A DNA stretch of 64,000 nucleotides from Mucilaginibacter aquariorum. GTDB lineage: Bacteria > Bacteroidota > Bacteroidia > Sphingobacteriales > Sphingobacteriaceae. The stretch spans positions 930,001 to 994,000 of the forward strand of contig NZ_JANHOH010000001.1 in NCBI RefSeq assembly GCF_024498135.1. The letters run 5' to 3'. The position numbers and the translations under genes were made by a program. How positions within the stretch are numbered: the stretch's first letter is position 1; each line of letters begins with the position of its first letter. The notes beneath the pieces are model-generated. The model was not told where the DNA came from. It was given only the letters and a program-made list of their open reading frames with translations, and searched no databases. This document shows positions 17,504 to 26,800 of this stretch, one piece after another.

Positions 17504-19090
17504 TTATTTTAAAGCGGATGATAACACATAATTTTTTGCCGTTTGATAAAATGCCTCAACTTGTTCTCTCTCCCAGGCTGTATCTTTTTTAAGTTCGGAG
17601 GCCATTAGGCGGGCTACTTCGGGGGCCATTTCTATAGCCAACCGGGCGTTTAAGAACAATACACGGGTACGGCGGGCCAATATATCTTCTACTGTGCGGG
17701 CCATTTCATTTCTTACCGACCAGATCACTTCGCCCTTGGTATAGTTATCTTTTGCATGGACAGGATTTTTCCAGTCGGGATTTTCATCATATAAAGCCAA
17801 AACTTTTTCAATATCGGTACCATAAACAAACAAATGGTTGTTGCGGTCGGGATTAGGGCGACTGCCATGGATAGGCAACCCGGCAGTTTTGCAAGGCATA
17901 CTTTTGAGCCCTCCGGTTTCAATGGCCTTGTCAACAATATCCTCGCCCATTTTACGGTAAGTGGTCCATTTTCCGCCAGTCATGGTAAGCAGGCCAGATT
18001 CGGACACTATCAGCTTATGGCTTCTTGATATTTCCTTTGTTTTTGACGATCCGTTTTGTGGCGCGGCAAGCGGTCTTAACCCTGCAAATACACTGAGAAC
18101 ATCCGGGCGGGTTGGTGTTTTTGTCAGATACTTTCCTGCTGTGCGTAAAATAAACTCTACCTCGGCATCTAAGGCTACAGGTTCAAGGCTGGGAGATTCT
18201 ATAGGTGTATCGGTAGTGCCAACAAGTAATTTACCATGCCATGGTACAGCGAACAACACCCGGCCATCTTCGGTTTTAGGGATCATAAGGGCATCCTCTG
18301 CCGGTAAAAAAGAACGGTCGAGCACGAGGTGTACACCCTGGCTTGGCCTAATCAGCGTTTTTTTATCCGGAGCATCCATTTTAAGTATATCGTCTACAAA
18401 TACACCTGTGGCATTAACAATTACCAAGGCCTTTAATTGATAACTTTCGCCGGTTTCAATATCGCTGGCCGTTACACCGGAAAGGTGCCCATCGGTGTTT
18501 TTAAGTAAGCCTATTACCTTAAAATAGTTAAGCAGGGTAGCACCTTGCTCCATAGCGGTTTGTGCCAGGTTAACGGCCAGCCTCGAATCATCAAATTGCC
18601 CGTCATAATATACTACGCCCCCACGCAAGCCGTTTTCTTTTAAGCCGGGCAGGCGCTTCAAAGTTTCTTTTTTTGACAGATGTTTCGCACGGCCAAAGCT
18701 CAGTTTACCGGCCAGGATATCATAAACGGTTAGGCCGATAGTATAAAAAAGGCCTCCCCACCAATTATAGTTGGGAATGATAAAACTTTCGTTTTTTACA
18801 AGGTGAGGTGCATTTTTTAAAAGCAATCCTCTTTCACGCAAAGCCTCACGAACCAGGCCGATATACCCCTGTGCCAGATAGCGCACCCCGCCATGAACCA
18901 GCTTGGTTGCCCTGCTGGAAGTTCCCTTAGCAAAATCAGCTTGTTCCAGTAATAATGTCGAGTATCCACGTGAAGCAGCATCAACAGTGGCACCAAGGCC
19001 GGTAGCCCCACCACCTATAATGATAAAGTCCCAGGTTTTACTGGTATCGGCTATATTTAGCAGGTTACGCTCTCTTTTGAATAGGTTCAA
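17504..19090 (-). CDS. glpD: Aerobic glycerol-3-phosphate dehydrogenase (FAD)
   Basis: A GlpD-type flavoprotein. The FAD-binding motif WDFIIIGGGATGLGATVDAA is near the start, then LLLEQADFAKGTSSRATKL and KLVHGGVRYLAQG, then GVFVDDIL. The C-terminal DAO_C region includes WSVRNEMARTVEDILARRTR. It oxidises sn-glycerol 3-phosphate to dihydroxyacetone phosphate and passes electrons to quinone at the inner membrane. No ATG exists near the N-terminus. The frame is open from a TTG at 19129, but a TTG at 19090 (MNLFKRERN...) gives a normal length of about 528 residues and leaves a -7-like element and an FNR-type palindrome upstream, so 19090 is preferred. Confidence 0.92.
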   Translation of the reverse strand: MNLFKRERNLLNIADTSKTWDFIIIGGGATGLGATVDAASRGYSTLLLEQADFAKGTSSRATKLVHGGVRYLAQGYIGLVREALRERGLLLKNAPHLVKNESFIIPNYNWWGGLFYTIGLTVYDILAGKLSFGRAKHLSKKETLKRLPGLKENGLRGGVVYYDGQFDDSRLAVNLAQTAMEQGATLLNYFKVIGLLKNTDGHLSGVTASDIETGESYQLKALVIVNATGVFVDDILKMDAPDKKTLIRPSQGVHLVLDRSFLPAEDALMIPKTEDGRVLFAVPWHGKLLVGTTDTPIESPSLEPVALDAEVEFILRTAGKYLTKTPTRPDVLSVFAGLRPLAAPQNGSSKTKEISRSHKLIVSESGLLTMTGGKWTTYRKMGEDIVDKAIETGGLKSMPCKTAGLPIHGSRPNPDRNNHLFVYGTDIEKVLALYDENPDWKNPVHAKDNYTKGEVIWSVRNEMARTVEDILARRTRVLFLNARLAIEMAPEVARLMASELKKDTAWEREQVEAFYQTAKNYVLSSALK

Positions 19091-19105
19091 TTTATTTGAA
19101 AATAT

Positions 19106-19121
19106 TTTGATATGTATCAAA
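19106..19121. promoter_or_regulatory. FNR-type palindrome upstream of glpD
   Basis: TTTGATATGTATCAAA is a perfect inverted repeat with 7-base arms and contains TTGAT-N4-ATCAA, the canonical FNR-class core. On the minus strand a TATATTTG sequence (19125-19118), matching the -7 consensus, overlaps it, so a bound Crp/Fnr-type protein would be placed to block or modulate glpDKF. No -33 element was seen. The palindrome is seen directly; the regulator is inferred. Confidence 0.55.
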
Positions 19122-19294
19122 TATATCAAAAGGTGCAGATTGTTTCATCGCCAATATATAATGGTATCAAAATAATAATACTAATGATAAATGATAACAA
19201 CATATGCTGAAGGGACGATCTAAAAATCATCGCCCCTTCCATTTCTAAAACATTAGCTCTACATTGCATTAACCAATTCAAGCTGAAAATATTT

Positions 19295-20641
19295 ATGAAA
19301 AGGAAAAACTTTATCCGCCTGGGTGCTACCATTGCCGCAAGCCCATTGTTGGCACCGCTTGATTCCTGGGCACAAGCACCAAGACTCAAAAACTGGGCGG
19401 GTAACCTTACTTTCAGTACAGGCAATGTACAATATCCAAAGTCTGTGGCCGAGGTACAGCAACTTGTAAAAAAGCACCCCAAACTAAAAACGCTGGGAAC
19501 AAGGCACTGCTTTAACAACATCGCCGATAGCAAGGATGACCTGGTATCGACCCGTGACCTGAATAAAGTAGTTTCTTTAGATAGAAAAGCAAAGACAATT
19601 ACTGTAGAAGGCGGCATTAAATACGGAGAGCTGGCACCCTATCTGCACACGCAGGGCTTTGCGTTACATAACCTGGCTTCACTGCCGCATATTTCGGTTG
19701 CGGGATCTATTACAACCGCTACACACGGCTCGGGTGTCAAGAACGGTAATCTTGCCAGTTCTGTCAGCGGTTTGGAAATGGTAATTGCAGATGGTTCTGT
19801 GGTGCACTTCTCAAAAGCCAATAATCCGGAAAAACTTAACGCTGCGGTTGTTGGGCTGGGTTCTATAGGGGTGATTACAAAAGTTACGTTAGACATTATC
19901 CCCACCTTTATGGTAAGGCAGCGGGTGTTTACAAATATGCCTTTGGCACAGGTAAAGCATAATTTTGAAAAGATAGTTTCTGCCGGTTATAGCGTGAGTC
20001 TTTTTACCGATTGGCAAAATGAGAACGTAAGCGAGGTTTGGATAAAAAGCCGTGTAGGCACCGAAAAAGACCACACCGAAGCGGAGTTTTACGGCGCTAA
20101 GGCGGCCACTAAGAACCTGCACCCCGTGATAGCACAACCTGCAGAGAAATGTACCGATCAGATGGGCGTTCCCGGCGTTTGGTATGAGCGTTTGCCGCAT
20201 TTTAAAATGGGGTTTACGCCCAGTACCGGTAAAGAGCTACAGTCGGAGTTTTTTGTACCTCTTCATCACGCTGTGGAAGCCATTTCGGCTATATCTAAAT
20301 TAAGCAAGCAAATAGGCCCGCATTTATTTATTACCGAGATACGAACAATAGCCGCAGACAACCTATGGATGAGCCCCTGCCACAATCAAACGTCCGTTAC
20401 CATACATTTCACCTGGAAACCAGAAACCGCCGCGGTAATGAAGTTATTGCCCATCATTGAAAAAGAGCTCGCGCCATTTAATGTGCGCCCGCACTGGGGT
20501 AAACTATTTACAATCGCCCCAAAAGTACTGGCATCGCGGTACGAGAAAATGACTGACTTTAAAAAGCTTGTTGCCACTTACGACCCGAAAGGCAAGTTTC
20601 GTAATGCATTCTTAAGCAGAAACTTGTACGGTATTATTTAA
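19295..20641 (+). CDS. Secreted FAD-dependent alditol/aldonolactone oxidase-like protein
   Basis: A 448-residue protein with an N-terminal export signal (MKRKNFIRLGATIAASPLL). It then has a PCMH-type FAD domain and a C-terminal D-arabinono-1,4-lactone-oxidase (ALO) domain. The segment GTRHCFNNIADS matches the site where alditol oxidase (AldO) links FAD covalently to His. SVAGSITTATHGSG is the second FAD loop, and HWGKLFTIAP near the end is a typical ALO motif. It probably oxidises an alditol (xylitol, sorbitol or glycerol) or a lactone to a carbonyl product plus hydrogen peroxide in the periplasm. It is divergent from glpDKF, which may hint at glycerol or polyol use. Substrate not proven. Confidence 0.85.
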   Translation: MKRKNFIRLGATIAASPLLAPLDSWAQAPRLKNWAGNLTFSTGNVQYPKSVAEVQQLVKKHPKLKTLGTRHCFNNIADSKDDLVSTRDLNKVVSLDRKAKTITVEGGIKYGELAPYLHTQGFALHNLASLPHISVAGSITTATHGSGVKNGNLASSVSGLEMVIADGSVVHFSKANNPEKLNAAVVGLGSIGVITKVTLDIIPTFMVRQRVFTNMPLAQVKHNFEKIVSAGYSVSLFTDWQNENVSEVWIKSRVGTEKDHTEAEFYGAKAATKNLHPVIAQPAEKCTDQMGVPGVWYERLPHFKMGFTPSTGKELQSEFFVPLHHAVEAISAISKLSKQIGPHLFITEIRTIAADNLWMSPCHNQTSVTIHFTWKPETAAVMKLLPIIEKELAPFNVRPHWGKLFTIAPKVLASRYEKMTDFKKLVATYDPKGKFRNAFLSRNLYGII

Positions 20642-20724
20642 ACCTTGCCCCCCGGGATTAGCTGCTATGCATTACCAACGGGCAACATTTGCATCGACTC
20701 TATTTGCTTGCATAAATGCTTCAT

Positions 20725-21186
20725 TTATTCAACGCGAACCATTGCAAGCATTTCGCCTTTAGGAAGTTCCCGTGCTGTATAATGAAGGCTAAGCTCGTGC
20801 CGGGCGTTATTCTTTTCTAACTGCAATAGCTCTTTTACCGCTATCGCCATACTTAAATCAGAACCTGTTGCATCGGCAAACCCCCATTTCTTCACTGTAT
20901 TTCCCTTCTCATCTTTTAGGATAATGTTTCTGTTTGTGCCGGCACCATCCTTTATTGTACAATGTTTGTATTTGATATGTAACTGATCGCCGTCATTTGC
21001 TTTATGCAATTTCAGCACCCTTAAATTCAATGGCTGGTTCACCGCCTGCTTTAGTATAAGCTTATTATTTAAATAGATCTCGTAACTATCCAGCCCCCAA
21101 TTATTTGTAAAACCAAATAATGCGAAGGATAGTGTAATCAGCGTAAATAACCTAATAAACGCCTTACCAAATGTGATGTGTTTCAT
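20725..21186 (-). CDS. Secreted protein of unknown function
   Basis: A 153-residue protein with an N-terminal signal (hydrophobic residues about 10-27, ending FGFTNN). The rest is soluble and strand-rich with a charged middle (KYKHCTIKDGAGTNRNIILK). I do not recognise the family; similar small exported proteins are common in Sphingobacteriaceae. It is convergent with the flavoprotein gene and stands alone. About 80-105 bases upstream is a pair of identical 8-base direct repeats (21265-21292) that could be its operator. The coding call rests on the signal peptide and long open frame. Confidence 0.7.
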   Translation of the reverse strand: MKHITFGKAFIRLFTLITLSFALFGFTNNWGLDSYEIYLNNKLILKQAVNQPLNLRVLKLHKANDGDQLHIKYKHCTIKDGAGTNRNIILKDEKGNTVKKWGFADATGSDLSMAIAVKELLQLEKNNARHELSLHYTARELPKGEMLAMVRVE

Positions 21187-21563
21187 AATTTAAAATTTTA
21201 AGTAAAAAATTCCTGATTAGTTTCTGATAACAATATTACGCCTAAGGTAAATGAAGCAGAAAATTAGTAGACGAACAGCCCGAATAGTAGACATGCGACA
21301 TTAAAGTTTAACTTTTTATTTTTTAACTGGTCATTGCATACAGTTGGATGATTAGGTAATTAGCTCAAAAACACATCAAGCATCCGGCCTTCTGAGCACT
21401 TAATGTTTTTATAGAAGTAACAATAGATATGATTCTGATAATAAAATTTATATATTTTAAATTATGAAATTCGCAATGGAACTCTATGAGCTTGACAAGG
21501 TTCTGTATTCGATACAGAACTTATTTTTTGATTATACTTGCAGAGCTTACTACCGCAATTTAT
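21187..21563. other. Intergenic region between divergent genes
   Basis: About 380 bases without a convincing gene, holding the upstream regions of the secreted unknown protein (minus) and the CHC2/helicase pair (plus). The direct repeats at 21265-21292 are the only clear structure. Short open frames here (for example from 21464) have no support and overlap the CHC2 gene in a different frame. Confidence 0.5.
21265..21292. repeat. Two 8-bp direct repeats with 20-bp period
   Basis: TAGTAGAC occurs at 21265-21272 and again at 21285-21292, exactly 20 bases apart. Read on the minus strand this is GTCTACTA-N12-GTCTACTA, the layout used by regulators that bind one DNA face as a tandem dimer (LytTR-type sites look like this). 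It lies about 80 bases before the ATG of the secreted protein gene. Function is inferred from layout only. Confidence 0.4.
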
Positions 21564-21782
21564 ATGTCTGCTACTTCATCCGACCTGGTCAAACTGGCTA
21601 CTGTTTATATCAGTTTAAAAGAGAGTCGCCGGACTTTACGGGGGCGTTGTCCCTTTCACCGCGATGCAGGAGAATCGTTAATGATCTCGCCGGAAAAGAA
21701 TATTTTTAAATGTTTCGGCTGCGGCAAAGAAGGTGGGCCGGCAGAGTTTAAGCTGGCCATGGAACAGTTGATTAAATCATGA
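21564..21782 (+). CDS. Stand-alone CHC2 zinc-finger protein (DnaG-type zinc ribbon)
   Basis: A 72-residue protein made of the CHC2 zinc-binding domain of DNA primase: RGRCPFHRD (Cys, His), then SPEKNIFKCFGCGKEGG (Cys, Cys). The usual primase core (TOPRIM domain) is absent, and the protein ends about 20 residues after the last Cys. The frame is open further upstream (to 21486), but the ATG at 21564 gives SATSSDLVKLATVYISLKES, the normal start of this domain. The stop overlaps the next start (ATGA at 21779), so it is translationally coupled to a helicase gene. It probably helps recognise nucleic acid. The loss of the TOPRIM half could also mean a remnant of a larger primase gene. Confidence 0.8.
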   Translation: MSATSSDLVKLATVYISLKESRRTLRGRCPFHRDAGESLMISPEKNIFKCFGCGKEGGPAEFKLAMEQLIKS

Positions 21783-23593
21783 GTTATTTCAAGAACCTTA
21801 TAGCTTTACTGGCGGCCGAGCGTTCTGCTGATGAAGCAGCGTTTATCAGCCTCACCGCGGGCACAGGCGCGGTGCAACGGCGCACTTTAGGGTTATGTTG
21901 GTACCCTATCGCTATACGGAACACCGAACCGGTACGCGGCGATTATATTAGTGTTGAAGTAGAGCGAACCACGCATAAAGACCTTGCGCACCAATTGCGG
22001 TTCGGCAGTTCGGTGGCGCTGTTTTCAAATTATGACAATAATGACCGGGTAAACGGAACGATAACTTTTATCGGCGGCGACCGGTTGAAGGTAACATTGC
22101 TTACGGAAGAATTACCGGATTGGGCAAGTAACGGTAAACTGGGGATTGACATCCTATTTGACGCTTATAGTTATGATGAGATGCGGAATGCGTTGAAAAA
22201 GGCGGAACAAACTGATTCACATCTAATTAAGGTGCTTACCGGAAGTAAAAAACCAACTTTTGTTTCTACTGATTATACTACTCCGAACCTAAATAAATCA
22301 CAACAAACTGCGGTCAAAAACATATTAGGTGCACAAGATCTGGCTATTGTACATGGCCCGCCCGGCACTGGGAAAACAACCACGTTAGTGGCTGCAATAA
22401 ATGCGTTGATAGCACATGGCGAACCGCAAATTTTGATAGTGGCACCGAGCAATACGGCGGTGGATCTATTAAGCGAGAAACTCTCGGAAACCGGATTGAA
22501 TATACTACGAATAGGTAACCCTGTGCGTGTGACCGAACGTTTGCAGAAACTAACCCTCGATAGCCGAATGGCCGAACACGGACAGATGAAAGAAGTCAAA
22601 AAGCTCAAAAAAATGGCTGCCGAATTCAAAAATATGGCGCATAAATACAAGCGAAGCTTTGGCAAAGCCGAACGCGAGCAACGCAAGGCCTTATTTAATG
22701 AAGCGCACCGCATTATGCGGGATGTTGCCAAAATTGAAGAGTTTGTAGCCGAAGATGTGATCAGCAAGGCACAGGTGATAACCGCTACACTGGTTGGTGC
22801 TGACCATTATACCATTAAGGACCTTACCTTTAAAACCGTAATAATGGACGAAGCCGGGCAAGCACTGGAGCCAGCGGCCTGGATACCGGTTTTAAAAGCA
22901 CAGCGCGTTATTTTAGCCGGCGACCACCTCCAGTTGCCGCCGACGGTAAAATTGCAGCAGAGTGGCTTAACCACTACCCTACTGGAAAAATGTGTGGCCC
23001 TGCACCCCGAAGCGGTAACATTGCTCGAAGAACAATACCGGATGAATACCCAGATCATGGGCTTTTCATCTTTAAAGTTTTACAATAATAAACTCACCGC
23101 ACATCCGCTGGTGGCCAACCGTTTATTAAATCCGGAGGATAAGCCTTTTACTTTTATTGATACAGCCGGCGCCGGTTACGAAGAGCAAGCCGAAGGCACA
23201 AGCACCGCCAATCCGGAAGAAGCTGCTTTCGTGGTGCGACATATTGTTGCGATGAATTATAGCAATGTGAGTGTTGCGGTCATTGCCCCATATAAAGAAC
23301 AAGTTAGTTTATTGAAGACTTTACTTTTGGGGGCGGCAGTAGAAGTAAATACAGTAGATGGTTTTCAGGGCCAGGAACGCGACGTGATCTATATCTCACT
23401 AACGCGCAGTAATAGTGAGGGTACAATTGGTTTCCTATCAGATTATCGCCGGATGAATGTAGCCATGACCCGCGCCAGGTTTAAATTGGTGCTGGTTGGC
23501 GATAGCGCTACACTTGCACAAACGCCGTTTTATGCAGAATTGATCGCATATGCGGAAAGCCTTGGCGGTTACGAAAGTGTTTGGGAATATTAA
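21779..23593 (+). CDS. Superfamily 1 helicase, UPF1/IGHMBP2-like
   Basis: A 604-residue SF1B helicase. Residues about 1-150 form a beta-barrel region like that of IGHMBP2/UPF1. The motor motifs follow in order: Q-motif NLNKSQQTAVKN, Walker A HGPPGTGKTTT, motif Ia VAPSNTAVDLLSEKL, Walker B MDEAGQALEPA, motif III GDHLQLPPTV, motif IV EEQYRMNTQIMGF, motif V VNTVDGFQGQERDVIYISL and motif VI MNVAMTRARFKLVLVGD. A charged helical insert (about 270-340, rich in Lys/Glu) lies between motifs Ia and II. It acts on DNA or RNA in the cytoplasm. It overlaps the CHC2 gene by four bases, so the two may work together. Confidence 0.93.
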   Translation: MSYFKNLIALLAAERSADEAAFISLTAGTGAVQRRTLGLCWYPIAIRNTEPVRGDYISVEVERTTHKDLAHQLRFGSSVALFSNYDNNDRVNGTITFIGGDRLKVTLLTEELPDWASNGKLGIDILFDAYSYDEMRNALKKAEQTDSHLIKVLTGSKKPTFVSTDYTTPNLNKSQQTAVKNILGAQDLAIVHGPPGTGKTTTLVAAINALIAHGEPQILIVAPSNTAVDLLSEKLSETGLNILRIGNPVRVTERLQKLTLDSRMAEHGQMKEVKKLKKMAAEFKNMAHKYKRSFGKAEREQRKALFNEAHRIMRDVAKIEEFVAEDVISKAQVITATLVGADHYTIKDLTFKTVIMDEAGQALEPAAWIPVLKAQRVILAGDHLQLPPTVKLQQSGLTTTLLEKCVALHPEAVTLLEEQYRMNTQIMGFSSLKFYNNKLTAHPLVANRLLNPEDKPFTFIDTAGAGYEEQAEGTSTANPEEAAFVVRHIVAMNYSNVSVAVIAPYKEQVSLLKTLLLGAAVEVNTVDGFQGQERDVIYISLTRSNSEGTIGFLSDYRRMNVAMTRARFKLVLVGDSATLAQTPFYAELIAYAESLGGYESVWEY

Positions 23594-23616
23594 CTTAGAG
23601 CAAACTGCATTCGTAA

Positions 23617-23736
23617 TTATGTATTAACATATAAAGTCATACAATCGAATAATATAGCTTTAGCATCCTCATAATAAAGCAGTGAGTTGCCCATGTCATT
23701 GACAGCTTCACCCTTCTCTGCAATAAATTTAGCCAT
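23617..23736 (-). CDS. Candidate small protein, 39 residues
   Basis: A short frame from ATG at 23736 to TAA at 23617 (extendable to a TTG at 23772) lies in the otherwise empty gap before the GH92 gene. The product MAKFIAEKGEAVNDMGNSLL... has an ordinary amino-acid mix with a helical look and a charged N-terminal half, unlike a random AT-rich frame. An in-frame stop lies just before the TTG, so it may also be the tail of a lost gene. I do not recognise it; coding status is uncertain. Confidence 0.3.
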   Translation of the reverse strand: MAKFIAEKGEAVNDMGNSLLYYEDAKAILFDCMTLYVNT

Positions 23737-23892
23737 GTTTTCGTATTCTTTTGTATGAACATATTGTAGCAATTAAGCTATCTTTTAATTATGTTTGCCA
23801 TTGTATCGTTATTAACAATCCGCCCGCATAGGGATATTATTTAAGAATTGATATACCATCCTAAACAAATGCAATAGTTTAATACCTAAAGA

Positions 23893-26800
23893 ATGAAAAG
23901 AAGACTCATATTAATTTGCTTGCTTACTAATGCAATAATTACATCCTCTTTTTCTCAAAAAAAAAAGGCAATTTGGCATGTAGGCAAAGCCGATAACTCA
24001 GCATCAGAGTTTGCACTTGCCCCAAACGGATTTAAAAAGTTTGTGGCTAACGACTTTGGCTACGAAGACAAGTTTTTTTTAATTGAGCATTCTAAAGAAA
24101 AAAAGGACTTCCCGTATGTAATTCCTGGCCCTGTTGATACCTGGGGTGGCACCTGGCCAACTGCAGGCTGGAGAACTAATGAGGTGAATATCTTGTTTGG
24201 TATTCAGGCGTTACCGGCAAAGGGCGACTATAAATTGGTTATTAAGCTAAGGGATTATGCAAAAAAATTCCTCCCTCTTATTAAAGTGAGCATCAACAAT
24301 CAGGATGAAAAAATACAATTAACAGCCGTTGGGTATGATGTAAATAAACAACCCCAACCCAAACTAAACGAACCCTTTATTGACACGGCTTCTCTACTTG
24401 GAAATTTATCATCGGCAACTCCTAAAACAATAGAAATCCCTGTTAGCCCGGATATCATCAGGAAAGGTGGAAACAATGTAATGATAACCGTAGTACAGGG
24501 TTCATGGATAATGTTTGATGAAGTGCGCCTTGAAGGGCCATCACAGGTTGTTTTAAAAACGCCCGGTCAAATGTTTGTCAATGAAGTGAAAGCCGCTGAT
24601 TATGAATTAGAAACTAATGGTAAAAAAACACAGCCTTTACTGGTGAGTGCAAGGCATTTAAAAGGTTCGCCTAAAATAAGTGTTGAACTGGATAGTAAAG
24701 TAATTTTTAATACAACTGTAGAAAAGGGAAATTATGAGCTGGAAGCTTTAATGCCCGCTGTAACAAGTCCCCAAAAAAGCCATTATAAAATACTTGAGAA
24801 TGGAAAGGTTATTGAAGAAGGTATTGTAAACAGATCAAAACAAAGGCTACAAACGCCGGCTGATTATGTTGATACACGCATAGGAACAGCTCACTCCCGC
24901 TGGATGATTGCCCCAGGCCCATGGATGCCCTTTAGTATGGTAAAAATGAGTCCTGATAATCAAAATTCAGGCTGGCAGGCTGGTTATCAGCCAACATATG
25001 AAAGCGTGGGTACATTTAGTCATATCCATGAATGGACCATGGCCGGGCTTGGCATTTTTGCATCAAACGGAAAATTAAAAACAAATATTGGAGATGAGAT
25101 CAAGCCGGGCTCGGGCTATCGTTCTGCCATAGATAAAAAAGGAGAAGAGGCGCCTATAGGGTACTACAAAGTGCAGCTTACCGATTATGATATTAAAGCA
25201 GAAGTTACAGCTACTACCCGCTGCGGATTTGAGCGGTTTACTTTCCCAGCAGACAGGGATAGCGCCCGCATCCTGGTAGACTTGCATATCCCATCAGAAT
25301 ACGATTATAAACTGAAAGAGATCAAGCTTAAAAAGATAAATGATTATAGAATAGAAGGCTCCGCGCACCAACTTTCTACGAATGTTTGGAGTACCGATGC
25401 CTCACAGGATTACACCGTTTATTTTGTTCTTGAGTTTGATAAGCCCATTAAAACCATTGGAGGCTGGATAAATGATAAGATCCAATATGGTGATACATTT
25501 GAAGCAAGCGACATTAAAAACGCCGGCCTATTTTTACAATTTGATGCAAAAACAAACCCTGTAATACAGGTTCGCTCGGGAATTTCATTAGTAAGCATTG
25601 ATAACGCAGACCTAAACTTAAAAACAGAAATAACAAAACCTTTCGGGTGGAATTTTAACGCTGTAAGGCAAAATCAGGTAAATACCTGGAACGATATATT
25701 TAACCGGATTAAGATCAGCACCACAAACAGGTTAGATAAAGTACGTTTTTATAACTCTATGTACCGGTCTATTTGCAGCCGCAATACCTGGAGCGATATC
25801 AACGGTGAGTGGCGCGGAACAGATGGCAAAATGCAACAATTAAAAAACAAAGATGATGTTGCCCTGGGATGTGACGCTTTTTGGAATACCTTTTGGAACC
25901 TGAACCAGGTATGGAACCTGATAACGCCCGAATGGAGCAACAGGTGGGTTAACTCGCAGTTAGCGATGTATGATGCTTACGGTTGGCTTGCAAAAGGCCC
26001 TGCAGGGATGAATTATATCCCTGTTATGGTTGGCGAGCATGAGATCCCTCAAATGGTGGCTGCATATCAGATGGGGATCCGTAGTTTTGACGCCGATAAG
26101 GTGTTGAAAGCTGCTGTAAAAATGCAAACAACACCCGCGCAAAAGGTATTTAGCGGTTTTGCGGGGAACAGAGACTTGGTTGAATATGAAAAACACAAGT
26201 ATGTTCCGTCTGATAAAGGCCGTTTTTCGAATTCAATGGAGTATTCTTATGACGATTGGACTGTTGGGCAGCTGGCTAAATCTTTAGGTAAAACAGACGT
26301 ATATAACAAATTTAACGCCCGTGGTTATTGGTGGCGAAACACAATTGATAGTGCCGGATACTCACATATGAAGCTGAGTAACGGGGAATGGACAAAAAAC
26401 TTCGACCCTTTCCGCAGCGGTGCTAATGAACATTATGTGGAAGGCAACGCCTGGCAATTAACGTTCTTTGTACCTCAGGATGTACCGGCGTTGGTTAAAA
26501 TGATTGGGGAAAAGAAATTTATTGACCGGTTAGAATGGGGTTTTAAGGAAAGCGAGCCATGGCGTTATAATGGTATGAATGATCAATATTGGGACTACCC
26601 TGTTGTACAGGGGAACCAGCAATCTATGCACTTTGCGTTCTTATTTAATTGGGCCGGTAAACCCTGGTCAACTCAAAAATGGAGCCGTTCTATACTCGAC
26701 CGCTTTTATGGTTATGGAGTAGGGAATGCTTATTTAGGAGACGAAGATCAGGGCCAAATGAGTGCCTGGTTAGTAATGGCCTCATTAGGGTTGTTTCAAA

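Noticed and set aside
19126..19617. 163-codon open frame on the minus strand
   Set aside because: Runs across the glpD/flavoprotein divergent gap and antisense to the flavoprotein gene; no motif and no plausible start.
22273..22767. 164-codon open frame on the minus strand
   Set aside because: Antisense to the helicase motor domain; serine- and leucine-rich with no recognisable fold.
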